Origin: an uncultured Granulosicoccus sp.
Lineage (GTDB): Bacteria > Pseudomonadota > Gammaproteobacteria > Granulosicoccales > Granulosicoccaceae
Direction: 5' to 3'
Assembly (NCBI GenBank): GCA_937924505.1
Contig: CALDSR010000041.1
Location: 62,001 to 126,000 of the forward strand
DNA length: 64,000 nt
Below the pieces are notes generated by a model that was not told where the DNA came from, did no database searches, and worked only from the letters and a program-made list of their open reading frames with translations. This document shows positions 8,798 through 18,374 of the stretch, piece by piece (the stretch's first letter is position 1; each line of letters opens with the position of its first letter). Both the position numbers and the translations under genes were made by a program.

Positions 8798-11062
8798 TTA
8801 GGTAATCGGTTTTTCTTCACTCGCCTCTATCGCTGCAGCGCCGACTACACGTTTATCAGATTCCGAAAGCTCCGGATCGCCAGCCGCCGTGTTTTCCAGT
8901 TTGACCCGCACCTCCTTTCGCGCAAACTGGATACCGTGCTTGTCGAATTCTTTTTGCACCCTTTGAAAAATCTCTTTACGAATCATGAATTGTTTACCAG
9001 GCTTTACCATGAACTTGCCGCGTATAACGATACCCACATCATCGACCTGAATAACCCCCTGCGATTTGAATGGGCTAAAAAAGTCTTCGCCGAACTCAGG
9101 ATGCTCAAGCAATTCGTTACCAATTTGTTTGAATATTTTTTTAACTTTTATCAAGTCGGTATCAAAGGGCACGGTAAATTGCAGCTTCATGATGGTCCAG
9201 TCCCTTGAATAGTTCGTTATTTTTGGTATTTGCCCATAAGGAATTGTATGAATCGGTCCGCGATGATGGCGTAATTGCATGGCACGCAGAGATATCTTCT
9301 CAACCGTCCCCATGGTGCCTTCGACGTTGACATATTCACCCGCTCTGAACGCGTCATCGATCAGGAAAAACAGGCCGGAAACGATATCACCCACCAACGT
9401 CTGTGCACCAAAGCCGATGGCAATTCCAACAATACCCGCACCGGCCAATAACGGCGTTGTATCGACACCAATATCGCTCAGGGCGACAAGTGACGTCATG
9501 ATCACGATCGTTGCCTGAACAAACCAGATGATTAGTGGCAAAACGGTAGACAGCCGCGAACCGCCCGGCCCACCCCCATCGCCACCAGCCGCTGCTGAAC
9601 CCGCTACCCCTGTCAGCGTGTTTTCTGCCGCCAACTTTCGATTAAGCCAAAGTGTCGCAAGCTCCCAACATAAGTAACCGACTGAAATAGCACCGATGAA
9701 GCCGATTAGCCTTTGTGTCTTTATCGTACCGATATCGGTCGCATCGAGATTGGCGAGATCGATGCCCCAGATCCAGGTAAGCCATACCAGGACAAACAAT
9801 ACGACAAGTAACCTGCCAATTCGAACATAACTACGCTTGGTCGAATTGTAGGCTTGTTCAGCGACCGCGCCCTCGCCGACGATCTTCGGTGTCAAGTGCT
9901 TCACCAACCCTCTGACAACAGTATCCAGAACAGGCGCGAGTAAAAGAATAAACATCGTTGAATACTGAACCCCTTGAGTGACCAACTCAAGATGACCACG
10001 AGCGACCAGCATCTCCACCAAAATCCAACTACTCACAATAACCAACAAGGCATAGTAGGGATAGAGGGTTGCAACTGTTTTCTCCAAAGGCGTTGCAACA
10101 TCATCCTTACCGTTGATGATGTCGATCAGGGCGAAGCGCGCACGCCACGCAATAACGGCGAAGTACACATGAATGATCAAATTAAATACAAACCCGATTC
10201 GGGAGTGAATGTTCTCAGCGCCAGGCACGGTTTTCAAATCTGTCAACGACAAGAAAAAACCCACCAGCAAAGCAACACCAACCAAATGTCGATGCAGGAA
10301 TTTTGCGGACGCATCGCTTGTGTGAATTAGCCTCAAGTCGGGACGTTTAGGTGCAAACGCAAAATTAAGAACAACCGAAAAAAGCCTCGGTATAATTACG
10401 AGATTCCAGAGAAAATGATGCGGAATCAAGAGCGCATCCGGATCAATCAATTTCCGTAAAACGATCAGTGACACAACTATAAATGCCAACAAACCTGACA
10501 AATCGAGAATAAATCGTCTGAAGAGCAATTTCAGAGTGTCTGTCAGCGAGAGCTTCGAAGAGGTGTTATCAACAGCAGATCGCCACTGCAGAGTCAATTG
10601 CCGGACCATATACTCAACGAGAATACCGGCGGCGATGGCGACCAAAAACACGCCTAGCAATTTGATCAAACCATTGGGCCCAAGACTTTTCACAAACAAG
10701 CCGAACACGGTCATTTCGTCCGATATCATGTTCGGAAAATTACTGACGGCAGCCTCAACCGAGATCGGAATACTGGTAGTGACCAGTTCGAACAGGCTTA
10801 CTTCATCGGGCTCACTTGCGCGACTTTGTGTTGCCGCGACGACATCCAATTGCTGCAACAAGAGATTTCTGACCTCGGCATCAGACAATCGAGAAACCAG
10901 TGCCCTCACGGCTTCCGGGTTGTCAATACCAGACAGTTCGACGGCTATTTGATCCGTATCCGAGGACAAGGAGATTTGCTGCGCATTGGTGTCACCATTT
11001 GCACCAAAAAACACCACAACGCCAAGCAAAATTGCCAGGAACTGAACAAGCTTCATTATCAA
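8798..11062 (-). CDS. Large MscS-family mechanosensitive channel
   Basis: This is a multi-pass inner-membrane channel expected to open under hypo-osmotic tension. At 754 residues it is much larger than MscS (about 286) and closer to the YbiO/YnaI-like class. A signal peptide occupies about residues 1-27 (ending near TNAQQ), followed by a periplasmic segment and many hydrophobic helices between about 130 and 560. The pore-lining helix and beta domain are clear around residues 535-620: LLAGAGIVGIAIGFGAQTLV, FLIDDAFRAGEYVNVEG and HTIPYGQIPKITNYSR. The cytoplasmic C-terminal vestibule ends with a polar tail. It stands alone, convergent with ribH; the 186 bp between it and fabB hold no gene I can recognise. 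Confidence 0.9.
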   Translation of the reverse strand: MIMKLVQFLAILLGVVVFFGANGDTNAQQISLSSDTDQIAVELSGIDNPEAVRALVSRLSDAEVRNLLLQQLDVVAATQSRASEPDEVSLFELVTTSIPISVEAAVSNFPNMISDEMTVFGLFVKSLGPNGLIKLLGVFLVAIAAGILVEYMVRQLTLQWRSAVDNTSSKLSLTDTLKLLFRRFILDLSGLLAFIVVSLIVLRKLIDPDALLIPHHFLWNLVIIPRLFSVVLNFAFAPKRPDLRLIHTSDASAKFLHRHLVGVALLVGFFLSLTDLKTVPGAENIHSRIGFVFNLIIHVYFAVIAWRARFALIDIINGKDDVATPLEKTVATLYPYYALLVIVSSWILVEMLVARGHLELVTQGVQYSTMFILLLAPVLDTVVRGLVKHLTPKIVGEGAVAEQAYNSTKRSYVRIGRLLVVLFVLVWLTWIWGIDLANLDATDIGTIKTQRLIGFIGAISVGYLCWELATLWLNRKLAAENTLTGVAGSAAAGGDGGGPGGSRLSTVLPLIIWFVQATIVIMTSLVALSDIGVDTTPLLAGAGIVGIAIGFGAQTLVGDIVSGLFFLIDDAFRAGEYVNVEGTMGTVEKISLRAMQLRHHRGPIHTIPYGQIPKITNYSRDWTIMKLQFTVPFDTDLIKVKKIFKQIGNELLEHPEFGEDFFSPFKSQGVIQVDDVGIVIRGKFMVKPGKQFMIRKEIFQRVQKEFDKHGIQFARKEVRVKLENTAAGDPELSESDKRVVGAAAIEASEEKPIT

Positions 11063-11247
11063 TCTCCTCGGTAGCGGTAGCTATTCGGATCGTCCGTCAA
11101 ATCCGGTATGCGGTGCCGTAAACCACTATACAACGTAGGCACTCTCGAGGCCGCCCGGGTCCGAGCCGAGGTGAGACTTGAAGTCTGAAGGCCGCCAGCG
11201 CTGAGTCCAGCCTGACGGCGCAACGAGGTCCGCGATCGCTGGAAAGC

Positions 11248-12459
11248 CTAAACCTTGCGAAAAACCAGCGATGCATTGGTACCACCAAAGCCAAAACTAT
11301 TGGACATGACGGTATCAAGTTGAGCATTATCGATACGTTGTTGCACGATCGACATGCCGGCCGCCGCCTCGTCAAGTTCGTCGATATGCGCAGACTCGGC
11401 GATAAATCCCGCTTCTTGCATCAGCAAGGTATAAATAGCTTCCTGCACACCCGCCGCTCCCAGTGAATGACCCGACAAGGACTTGGTTGATCCAATCGGC
11501 GGCGTGTTGTCACCAAAGGCGTCTCGTACTGCACCAAGCTCAGCAATATCGCCGACTGGCGTACTTGTACCGTGGGCATTGATGTAGTCAATAGGAGTAT
11601 CGACTGTCGATTTGGCGATCTGCATGCATCGGCTCGCCCCTTCACCCGAAGGCGCGACCATGTCATGTCCATCGGACGTTGCGCCGTAGCCAACAACCTC
11701 GGCATAGATACGTGCACCACGGGCCTTGGCAACTTCCAGCTCTTCCACAACCACCATGCCACCACCGCCAGCGATGACAAAACCATCGCGGTTGGCATCA
11801 TAAGCTCTCGACGCTATTGCTGGCGTGTCGTTGTATTTGGTCGACAAAGCACCCATCGCATCGAACAGACAGCTTAAGGTCCAGTGTTCTTCTTCACCAC
11901 CACCTGCAAAGATACGATCCTGCTTGCCTAACTGAATTTGCTCGAGGGCATTGCCAATACAATGGGCACTGGTTGAGCATGCCGACGACATCGAATAGTT
12001 CGTCCCCTTGATTTTGTAGGGTGTTGCCAGACAGGCGGAAACGGTACTACCCATGGTTTGCGTAACGCGATAAGGGCCAACCCGACGCAATCCACGATCA
12101 CGCAAGATATCTGACGACTCAACCTGGCTCGCAGACGAACCACCGCCAGAACCGGCGATGATGCCAGTGCGTTCGTTCGAGACTTCCGCATCCTCCAGCC
12201 CGGCATCGGCGATAGCATCGCGCATGGCAAGATAGGCGTAGGCTGCAGCATCACCCATAAAGCGATATTGTTTTCTATCGATGGATTCCTTGAGATCGAT
12301 ATCCGGGCGTCCAGCCACATGGCTGCGCATGCCCATCTCTTTGTATTCTTCACGGGCCGTAATGCCGGAACGCGCTTGACGCAAGGCGTCGGTCACCGTC
12401 TCTTTGTTGTTACCTAGGCAGGATACAATTCCGATACCTGTAATGACCGCTCGTCGCAT
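11248..12459 (-). CDS. fabB: 3-oxoacyl-ACP synthase I (beta-ketoacyl-ACP synthase)
   Basis: FabB condenses malonyl-ACP with acyl-ACP and is the elongation enzyme needed to carry cis-unsaturated intermediates forward. The 403-residue product has the complete Cys-His-His triad: Cys161 in [10 protein letters not shown], His296 in [11 protein letters not shown] and His331 in [11 protein letters not shown]. The terminal [14 protein letters not shown] loop is present. It follows fabA by 15 bp, and this fabAB pairing distinguishes it from FabF. The two genes are the anaerobic-type unsaturated fatty-acid pathway of gammaproteobacteria. Confidence 0.96.
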   Translation of the reverse strand: MRRAVITGIGIVSCLGNNKETVTDALRQARSGITAREEYKEMGMRSHVAGRPDIDLKESIDRKQYRFMGDAAAYAYLAMRDAIADAGLEDAEVSNERTGIIAGSGGGSSASQVESSDILRDRGLRRVGPYRVTQTMGSTVSACLATPYKIKGTNYSMSSACSTSAHCIGNALEQIQLGKQDRIFAGGGEEEHWTLSCLFDAMGALSTKYNDTPAIASRAYDANRDGFVIAGGGGMVVVEELEVAKARGARIYAEVVGYGATSDGHDMVAPSGEGASRCMQIAKSTVDTPIDYINAHGTSTPVGDIAELGAVRDAFGDNTPPIGSTKSLSGHSLGAAGVQEAIYTLLMQEAGFIAESAHIDELDEAAAGMSIVQQRIDNAQLDTVMSNSFGFGGTNASLVFRKV

Positions 12460-12474
12460 GTAGGATGTTGTCCG

Positions 12475-13005
12475 TCAGAAATCTTCAGTGGAGGTAAACA
12501 GACCGACTCGCAGGTTTTTTGCTGTGTAGATCTCGCGGCCGTCAACCAGCATGCGTCCATCCGCAATACCCATGACCAGACGCCGTTCGATCAATCGAGT
12601 CATGCTCAATTCATACGTTACAAGCTTTGCATCCGGCAACACTTGTCCAAAGAACTTGACCTCGCCGGAACCAAGAGCACGCCCGCGCCCTGCATTGCCT
12701 TTCCAGCCAAGAAAAAAACCAACCAGCTGCCACATCGCATCGAGCCCAAGACAACCCGGCATGACCGGATCGCCTTCAAAGTGACAACCAAAAAACCATA
12801 AGTCAGGATTGATATCGAGTTCCGCAACGATCTCGCCTTTACCAGCGCTACCGCCATCGGCGGTAATGCGAGAGATGCGGTCAAACATCAGCATATTAGG
12901 CAGCGGCAAACGGGCATTACCCTCGCCAAACAGTTCACCGTGCCCGCAGGCAAGGAGTTCGTCACGCGTGAACGCGTTACGGTCAGACAGATCAGGCGGT
13001 TTCAT
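12475..13005 (-). CDS. fabA: Bifunctional 3-hydroxydecanoyl-ACP dehydratase/isomerase
   Basis: FabA dehydrates 3-hydroxydecanoyl-ACP and isomerises the trans-2 to the cis-3 product, the branch point to unsaturated fatty acids. The 176-residue protein is full length. The active-site His75 is in [14 protein letters not shown] and Asp89 in [10 protein letters not shown], the expected hot-dog-fold pair. The segment [19 protein letters not shown] is also characteristic. It begins 16 bp after a DUF4197 lipoprotein gene and ends 15 bp before fabB. No FabR-type operator is visible immediately upstream because the preceding gene is so close. Confidence 0.96.
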   Translation of the reverse strand: MKPPDLSDRNAFTRDELLACGHGELFGEGNARLPLPNMLMFDRISRITADGGSAGKGEIVAELDINPDLWFFGCHFEGDPVMPGCLGLDAMWQLVGFFLGWKGNAGRGRALGSGEVKFFGQVLPDAKLVTYELSMTRLIERRLVMGIADGRMLVDGREIYTAKNLRVGLFTSTEDF

Positions 13006-13021
13006 GATACTTGTGTGCTTT

Positions 13022-13783
13022 TTATCGACTGCCGAACACGCGCTGCAGAATGTCGGATGTCCGTTTCAGAGGATTCTCGCGAATGGCTTTTTCTTCCTGA
13101 GCGAGATAAAAAAAAATTCCCGCAGTACCTTTTTCCACAACGTGCCCTGTCAAGTCAGCGTCGATCTTAGGCGCTAGCGGAATTTGCTGGTATCGACCCA
13201 ATAATTGATTAAAGGTATTAACTGCACCCACGTCTGCCAAGGCATTTTCGACAATCGGGCGCATCTCCGCTTGCAGAGCAGCACCGGTCCTGCCTTCAAA
13301 ATACTGGGTGGCTGCATTGTCCGGGCCTTGAAGAATGCCGCGCGCGTCATCGACTGTCATCGAGCGGATGGCACCGATGAACAAGGCTTTCGCTTTGGGC
13401 GTCGCAGCCTCTGCTGCGCGATTGAGTTTTACCTCAAGATCGTCAAAGGAACCTGCCAGCCCGACCTTGCTGGCGAAATCTCGCGCAGACTTCAATGCAT
13501 TAGGCAACGGTATCCGTATGGCCGGATCGGCATCGAATCCGCCGCTCTGCCCCAACTGCGAGACCACCGCAGTTGAACCCGTCGCCAAGGCTTCTTTCAG
13601 CCCCCGTGTGATTTCATCGGTCGTCAGATCGCCCGCCTGCCCACCGATAGCGGACTCGGCAACGGATTTGAGATCTTCCAGGCTGCCAGCGGCGCAGCCT
13701 GCCAGTGCCAGTGTCGAAGCCAGACAGGCTGTCAACGCAGACGTTCGCACCCGCGCAAGCCACGAAGCTCGTGTGTCAGTCAT
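13022..13783 (-). CDS. DUF4197 family lipoprotein
   Basis: The product from the ATG at 13783 has 253 residues and no known function. It has a lipoprotein signal: basic start, hydrophobic stretch, and lipobox LAGC near residue 28, so it should be lipid-anchored, probably in the outer membrane. The mature part, mostly helical, matches the DUF4197 pattern with [20 protein letters not shown] and a conserved C-terminal segment [23 protein letters not shown] (written here only in part: [18 protein letters not shown]). The longer open frame reaching 14032 overlaps bioY and is not used. Its start overlaps the end of bioY by 8 bases, suggesting translational coupling, and fabA follows after 16 bp. Confidence 0.85.
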   Translation of the reverse strand: MTDTRASWLARVRTSALTACLASTLALAGCAAGSLEDLKSVAESAIGGQAGDLTTDEITRGLKEALATGSTAVVSQLGQSGGFDADPAIRIPLPNALKSARDFASKVGLAGSFDDLEVKLNRAAEAATPKAKALFIGAIRSMTVDDARGILQGPDNAATQYFEGRTGAALQAEMRPIVENALADVGAVNTFNQLLGRYQQIPLAPKIDADLTGHVVEKGTAGIFFYLAQEEKAIRENPLKRTSDILQRVFGSR

Positions 13784-14393
13784 GACGTTTCTGGAATTTC
13801 CACAATTGCGGAAGCACTGCCGCAGCAATGAGAATTTTGACAAAATCACCGACCAGGAAAGGCTGCATGCCCCAGGCGAGGATCGGCTTGTCCCAGCCAA
13901 GCACACTACCGAGCCATACCAGCCCAAACGCATAGATGATCGCCGTGCCAATAACCATGGCAGCGATGGTGCGCAAGGGTGTTCGGTCCCAATGAAGCTG
14001 AGCGAGCAAACCAACAACGAAAGCGGCGACAACGAAGCCGATCAAATAACCGCCGGTAGGACCCATCATGTAGGCCAGACCAATGCCTTTCTCAGGCGTG
14101 CCCTGAAATACCGGCAGACCTATCGCGCCCTGCGCCAGATAGGCGATCACGGTCAAAGCGCCGAGTCGAGGCCCCAACAACATGCCGAGACCAAGCACAA
14201 CCAGTGTTTGTAGCGTCATGGGCACGGGGTAGAACGGCACGGAAATCTTGGCCGACAGCGTCAGAAAAGCGGAGCCCATCAGTACGACGAGGATATTTCG
14301 GACCCATCGCTGGGAATTTGTGGCCAAAGGCAGCCATTGGTCGAGAAAAATATCGGCCTTGGCGGCGTGACTGGCAGGGGAAACAGAGCTCAT
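13776..14393 (-). CDS. bioY: BioY biotin transporter (ECF substrate-binding component)
   Basis: BioY is a small integral membrane protein that captures biotin; it works alone in some proteobacteria or with an ECF module (BioM/BioN). From the ATG at 14393 the product has 205 residues with about six membrane helices. The signature region is present: FYPVPMTLQTLVVLGLGMLL around residues 52-71, then GAIGLPVFQG and GPTGGYLIGFVVAAF. No bioM or bioN adjoins it. It leads a tight string with the DUF4197 lipoprotein, fabA and fabB, which ties biotin import to fatty-acid synthesis. A GGAG element lies about 10 bases upstream. Confidence 0.92.
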   Translation of the reverse strand: MSSVSPASHAAKADIFLDQWLPLATNSQRWVRNILVVLMGSAFLTLSAKISVPFYPVPMTLQTLVVLGLGMLLGPRLGALTVIAYLAQGAIGLPVFQGTPEKGIGLAYMMGPTGGYLIGFVVAAFVVGLLAQLHWDRTPLRTIAAMVIGTAIIYAFGLVWLGSVLGWDKPILAWGMQPFLVGDFVKILIAAAVLPQLWKFQKRHD

Positions 14394-14443
14394 CCCGTAA
14401 ATTCTCCGGTTTTTTGACGGTTGTGATGGTGCAAGAAAAGCGC

Positions 14444-14452
14444 AGTATATCA
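14444..14452 (-). promoter_or_regulatory. Possible extended -10 promoter element for bioY
   Basis: The minus strand reads TGATATACT, a TGn-type extended -10 with TATACT at 14449-14444, about 51 bases before the bioY ATG. No convincing -35 is seen, as is common for extended -10 promoters. It overlaps the stop codon of a possible small upstream ORF. This is a weak call from pattern alone. Confidence 0.25.
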
Positions 14453-14623
14453 AAGCACTGCCCACAAACCGATGCCCACGCTCAGATCAAGTCCAATGCC
14501 GCCCACCGGATTGATGCGCCGTTCGGCTCCGCACACAAGCATGGCATGGATTCGCCATCCGAAAAAGTGCCTCAGCGCGAACAATGCCAGTAGCCACTCG
14601 TACAACTGTTGTTGCCGGCGCAA
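14450..14623 (-). CDS. Possible small hydrophobic protein upstream of bioY
   Basis: An open frame of 58 codons starting at a TTG (14623) and ending in TGA at 14450-14452 reads as a coherent small protein: a basic start (RRQQQ), a hydrophobic stretch with WLLALFALRHFFGW, a charged turn AERRINP and a second apolar stretch VGGIGLDLSVGIGLW. It is too short for an ordinary ORF cutoff and has no ATG start. A GAGGTGA element lies about 12 bases before the TTG, a little far. It has the same direction as bioY. I do not recognise a family; it could be a real small membrane protein or chance. Confidence 0.3.
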   Translation of the reverse strand: MRRQQQLYEWLLALFALRHFFGWRIHAMLVCGAERRINPVGGIGLDLSVGIGLWAVL

Positions 14624-14686
14624 ATATCGTATCTTTCACCTCAGCGGTCCGAGCCGCGAATCCACCCATCCGAGCATACATCCTCG

Positions 14687-15313
14687 ATGAGCACCGACGC
14701 AGGATCATCTTCAGCACTCAAGCACCAGATTATCGATTGCTGGTTCAAGGACGCAACGTCGAACCGACGGGATCTTCCTCAAGTCAAGCGTTGGTTCAAC
14801 GGCGGTAATTCGTTTGATGAGCAGTTGACACAGGATTATTCCGATGCCGTCGCCAAGGCCGGCAACGGTGCCTTCGATAAATGGATGGAAGACGCAACGG
14901 GCAGCCTGGCTCTGCTGATTTTGCTTGATCAATTTACCCGGAATATTTATCGCGGCAGTGCAAAGGCTTTTGCCTTCGACCATAAAGCCCAGTCCGTATG
15001 TCTGGATGGACTGTCGAAGAGCTTCGACAGAGAATTACCGATCATGCAACGAGTATTTTTTTACATGCCTCTTGAACATGCGGAGTCACACAAATTGCAG
15101 GAAGAATCACTCAGACGATTTACTGCGCTGCATGCCCAAAGTAGTAGCGAGTTTGCGCAATTTACCCGCCGTACACTGGATTCAGCCATTGAACATAAAG
15201 CAATTATTGACATGTTTGGACGCTACCCCTACCGCAACGCAGTGCTAGGTCGAGAAAACACCGCCGAAGAGGAGTGCTGGCTTGCCAAGAGCAACAAACG
15301 CTTTGGTCAGTAA
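14687..15313 (+). CDS. DUF924 family protein
   Basis: This is a cytoplasmic helical protein of unknown function, 208 residues from the ATG at 14687. It matches the DUF924 pattern: an opening helix with IIDCWFKD, WFNGGNSFDEQL, then the family's most conserved segment LALLILLDQFTRNIYRGSAKAF (here LLILLDQFTRNIYRG) around residues 70-90, and the C-terminal DMFGRYPYRNAVLGRENTAEE. The fold of relatives is TPR-like. It is divergent from bioY and convergent with tag. An upstream in-frame ATG at 14609 would add 26 residues unlike the family. Confidence 0.85.
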   Translation: MSTDAGSSSALKHQIIDCWFKDATSNRRDLPQVKRWFNGGNSFDEQLTQDYSDAVAKAGNGAFDKWMEDATGSLALLILLDQFTRNIYRGSAKAFAFDHKAQSVCLDGLSKSFDRELPIMQRVFFYMPLEHAESHKLQEESLRRFTALHAQSSSEFAQFTRRTLDSAIEHKAIIDMFGRYPYRNAVLGRENTAEEECWLAKSNKRFGQ

Positions 15314-15332
15314 TTTTCGGCACCCGAAGCGA

Positions 15333-15920
15333 CTACCCCAGTTTCTTCACCACTTTGTGCCGCGGACACGAAACCAGATGATCATTGACTAGACCAGCCG
15401 CTTGCATGAAGGCATAGCAGATGGTTGGCCCGACAAACTTGAAACCGAGTTTTTTCAGTGCCTTGCTCATGGCGACGGATTCATCGGTGCTGCCGGGAAC
15501 TGACTTCATTGTCTTGAAATTGTTCTGTATCGTTTTGTTGTCCACGAATGACCAGATGAATTCATCGAATGGCGTACCATTTTTGTGCATGGCGACCCAC
15601 GCCTGAGCATTTCCCCTGACCGCAGCGACCTTGCCACGATGACGCACAATGGCTGGATCCGACGCTATCTTGTCCAGCTTTGCATCACTAAAACGTGCAA
15701 TTTTGACAGGATCAAAATCAGCGAACAGCCGACGATAGCCTTGTCGTTTGTTCAAAATGGTTATCCAGCTGAGCCCAGCCTGCGCCCCTTCCAGGTTGAT
15801 CAGTTCGAACAATTCCTTCGCATCATGACAAGGCACACCCCATTCCTTGTCGTGGTACTCGATATAGATCTCGCTGGCCAGACACCAGCTACATCGTTTT
15901 TCACCCGCTTTCGCAGCCAC
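15333..15920 (-). CDS. tag: DNA-3-methyladenine glycosylase I
   Basis: Tag excises 3-methyladenine from alkylated DNA, leaving an abasic site. The 195-residue protein is full length. The structural zinc ligands are visible at both ends: Cys in KRCSWC and His in IEYHDKEWGVP, then His and Cys in NDHLVSCPRH. The catalytic/base-recognition segment is INLEGAQAGLSWITIL, which contains the conserved Glu. The rest of the helix-hairpin-helix superfamily fold follows. It is one of three DNA glycosylase genes in this window. Confidence 0.95.
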   Translation of the reverse strand: MAAKAGEKRCSWCLASEIYIEYHDKEWGVPCHDAKELFELINLEGAQAGLSWITILNKRQGYRRLFADFDPVKIARFSDAKLDKIASDPAIVRHRGKVAAVRGNAQAWVAMHKNGTPFDEFIWSFVDNKTIQNNFKTMKSVPGSTDESVAMSKALKKLGFKFVGPTICYAFMQAAGLVNDHLVSCPRHKVVKKLG

Positions 15921-16102
15921 ATTGTTTCCCCGATCAACGCAAAATGGTCAATTTTCCGTACCTTATCGGACAAATCAGATTTCGTCACCGGTGAACGACC
16001 GAATATCACGACATCGACCGCAACAGACAATGGTGTGCATAAAAAATGGGTGGGGGGATCTGCTGCGGACGGATATTTCCTATCCGCTTTGGAGATTCAC
16101 AA

Positions 16103-18217
16103 CTAGCGGAGCTTTCCGCCTTTTCCATGTACTGCCTGAGCACTCATCGGTACCACATTCGAGGCGGCCGGCGCTTGCACACCGTAAGGCCAGCGTTGTA
16201 TCCACTGCACATAGGATTCAGCGTCGAGTGGCCTGCTGATAAAGTAGCCTTGCGCAATATCACAGCCCTGGCTCTTCAGGAACGTCAGTTGATCTTCATC
16301 CTCGACACCTTCAGCAACAACTTTCATGTTGAAGTGCTTGCCAAGGCCAAGCACCGCTTCAACAATGGCCACATCATCGTTATCACTAGAGATGTCGGTT
16401 ATAAACGCTCTATCAATCTTAAGGGTATGTACGGGGAAACGTTTCAAGTAAGCCAACGATGAATAACCCGTTCCAAAATCATCGATCGCCAAACGCATGC
16501 CAAAGCGACTGAGTTCATGCAAAGAGAGAATAACCTCTTCCGGATCATGCATGACTGCGCTTTCAGTAATTTCCAATTCAAGAAGCTCAGGACTCAGTCG
16601 AGAATCTTCCAGTGCTTTGGCCACCATAGGCAAGAGATTGCCATCGGTGAACTGCACGGCTGATATATTCACTGCCACATTCAATCCGCGATAACCCATG
16701 TCCTGCAACTCGCGGGTCTGGGTACAGGCAGTGCGCAGGATCCACTCGCCAAGCTCTATAATAAGACCTGCCTCTTCAGCGACTGGCACAAAGGCTTCAG
16801 GTGAAATGAAACCATTGACCGGGTGACGCCAACGAACCAGCGCTTCCGCCCCTGTCACCTCACGAGTATGGATATTGATCTTGGGCTGATAGTAAACCTC
16901 AAACTGCTCATCTTGCAGCGCAAGCTTCAGATCTTGTTCGAGACGAATACGGGCCGTCAGGCGGCTGCGCATCTTTTCATTGAACATTTGATACTGATTC
17001 TTGCCGTTACTCTTTGCTTCCTGCAACGCCACTGCGGCATTGTTGACCACTTCCTCACCAAGCATCTCTTCATCCTGACCCTGATGTACATCAAGTGGAA
17101 AGCAGGATATACCGACAGACACAGCCGCTTTCAAAGTGAAACCGCGGTACTCATAGGGCGCGGTGGCAACATTCATCAGGCGCCGGGCAACTTCTTCGGC
17201 AGATGCGCGATCGGTTACATCTTTTTGAATGACAACAAACTCATCGCCGTCTAGTCTTGCTACAAGATCGATATCGCGCATCATGGCGCGCAAGCGATTA
17301 CCGACTTCCGAAACCATCTTGTCACCGACCAAATGTCCGTATTGATCATTGAAAAACTTGAAATTATCAAGATCAACAAGAAAGATAGCGAATCGCTGTT
17401 CGTCATGAACCGCTTCACTGACTGTTTTCTTCAGCGCATCTTCGAACATCAAGCGGTTGGGCAAATGAGTCAATGGATCGTGATGGGCGGCAAATTCGAG
17501 ATACTGCTGTTTAACCTTGACCTGCCGGGCCGACTTCTTCTGTTCCTCAATCAAGCAGTTGAATTCATCAGCCAATGGGATGAGGATATTGGTTCCTTCA
17601 ACTTCAACTGGCTCCGGGATCTTACCGTCACTTTTTTCGCGACTGGCGCGAAAGGCCAGGACCAGTTCATCAAGTGGTTTGATGAACAGACGACCAACCG
17701 CCATCAAGGCGACAACCGTGCCGGCAAAGCTTGCGAGTAGGGCAAATAAAACCAGCGCCAGGGAGATCCACAGGGTATCCACCAGAACAGAGCTGGTATC
17801 AACGTATGTCGCCGCCGTTAACTCTCCAGTCGCAGTCGTTATATCGTGCAGGGAGGAATTAAGCCCCCTTGGCGACGTTGCCTTCAGTATCTCTTCACTA
17901 CCCCCATTGAACCCGCCCGTGTTTCCCGCGCTGATCGCCATACGACCGATCGAGTCGGTCAAAACCAGCCCGACGAGTGAGTCGTCAAGAAGTACTTCGG
18001 GTAATCCAGCAGTACGACCTAGTGACGCCTGTAAGGCTGCGGTGACTTTGGCCTGCTCAGCACTCTGCAGCGTATCGACAGCCGCGTAGTAATGCGTGAT
18101 CATCGCCGGCACAATAAAGACCAGCTGGGCGGCAAAAAGGACGAACGCGACCGACCACGAGAGCACTTTCGCTGCTCGCGCTTTGAAGATCGTCGATGCC
18201 AGTAAACGAAATTCCAT
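16103..18217 (-). CDS. Membrane-bound GGDEF/EAL cyclic-di-GMP protein
   Basis: This 704-residue protein should control cyclic-di-GMP, the signal that switches between motile and attached life. Two membrane helices (about 19-41 and 147-173) flank a periplasmic sensor segment, followed by a HAMP-like region to about 225. The GGDEF domain begins near 240 (HDPLTHLPNRLMFED); its signature is LDGDEF (residues 322-327), so the first Gly is replaced by Asp. The EAL domain is intact: GAEALVRWRHP, DDFGTGYSSLAYLKRFPV and LKIDRAFI, implying phosphodiesterase activity. Whether the cyclase domain is active cannot be told from sequence. It stands alone between tag and groEL. Confidence 0.93.
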   Translation of the reverse strand: MEFRLLASTIFKARAAKVLSWSVAFVLFAAQLVFIVPAMITHYYAAVDTLQSAEQAKVTAALQASLGRTAGLPEVLLDDSLVGLVLTDSIGRMAISAGNTGGFNGGSEEILKATSPRGLNSSLHDITTATGELTAATYVDTSSVLVDTLWISLALVLFALLASFAGTVVALMAVGRLFIKPLDELVLAFRASREKSDGKIPEPVEVEGTNILIPLADEFNCLIEEQKKSARQVKVKQQYLEFAAHHDPLTHLPNRLMFEDALKKTVSEAVHDEQRFAIFLVDLDNFKFFNDQYGHLVGDKMVSEVGNRLRAMMRDIDLVARLDGDEFVVIQKDVTDRASAEEVARRLMNVATAPYEYRGFTLKAAVSVGISCFPLDVHQGQDEEMLGEEVVNNAAVALQEAKSNGKNQYQMFNEKMRSRLTARIRLEQDLKLALQDEQFEVYYQPKINIHTREVTGAEALVRWRHPVNGFISPEAFVPVAEEAGLIIELGEWILRTACTQTRELQDMGYRGLNVAVNISAVQFTDGNLLPMVAKALEDSRLSPELLELEITESAVMHDPEEVILSLHELSRFGMRLAIDDFGTGYSSLAYLKRFPVHTLKIDRAFITDISSDNDDVAIVEAVLGLGKHFNMKVVAEGVEDEDQLTFLKSQGCDIAQGYFISRPLDAESYVQWIQRWPYGVQAPAASNVVPMSAQAVHGKGGKLR

Positions 18218-18330
18218 TGACCGCCCAATGTTGATACACGTGAAGAATTCGATAGAATCCTCGCGTTCCTGAGAGGGGTATCGGCATCAAGGCGGGCCGC
18301 TGAAGTGACAAAACACTGATTCACAAAATA

Positions 18331-18360
18331 CAAAGCCCTCGACTTACGCAGAGGGCTTTG
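18331..18360 (-). terminator. Hairpin 2 downstream of groEL
   Basis: A perfect 10-bp inverted repeat, CAAAGCCCTC and GAGGGCTTTG, is separated by a 10-base loop. On the minus strand it is followed by the weakly T-rich TATTTTGTG. It lies 72 bases after the groEL stop and is the likely transcription terminator of groESL, in tandem with the hairpin at 18375-18408. Confidence 0.65.
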
Positions 18361-18374
18361 AGTACATACGATGT

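Noticed and set aside
11063..11247. Small ORF between the MscS-type gene and fabB
   Set aside because: The open frame reaching 11375 is a shadow of fabB with an Arg-rich translation.
13335..14213. 292-codon open frame on the plus strand across the DUF4197 and bioY genes
   Set aside because: It crosses two well-supported minus-strand genes and its translation has no recognisable pattern.
14487..14717. 76-codon minus-strand ORF upstream of bioY
   Set aside because: It overlaps the DUF924 start and has low-complexity, Arg/Cys-rich translation; the alternative frame (14450-14623) looks more protein-like.
15921..16102. Terminator or gene between tag and the GGDEF/EAL gene
   Set aside because: A short CGGATA/TATCCG hairpin at 16070-16086 is too weak and lacks an adjacent T-run; ORFs there have no convincing translation.
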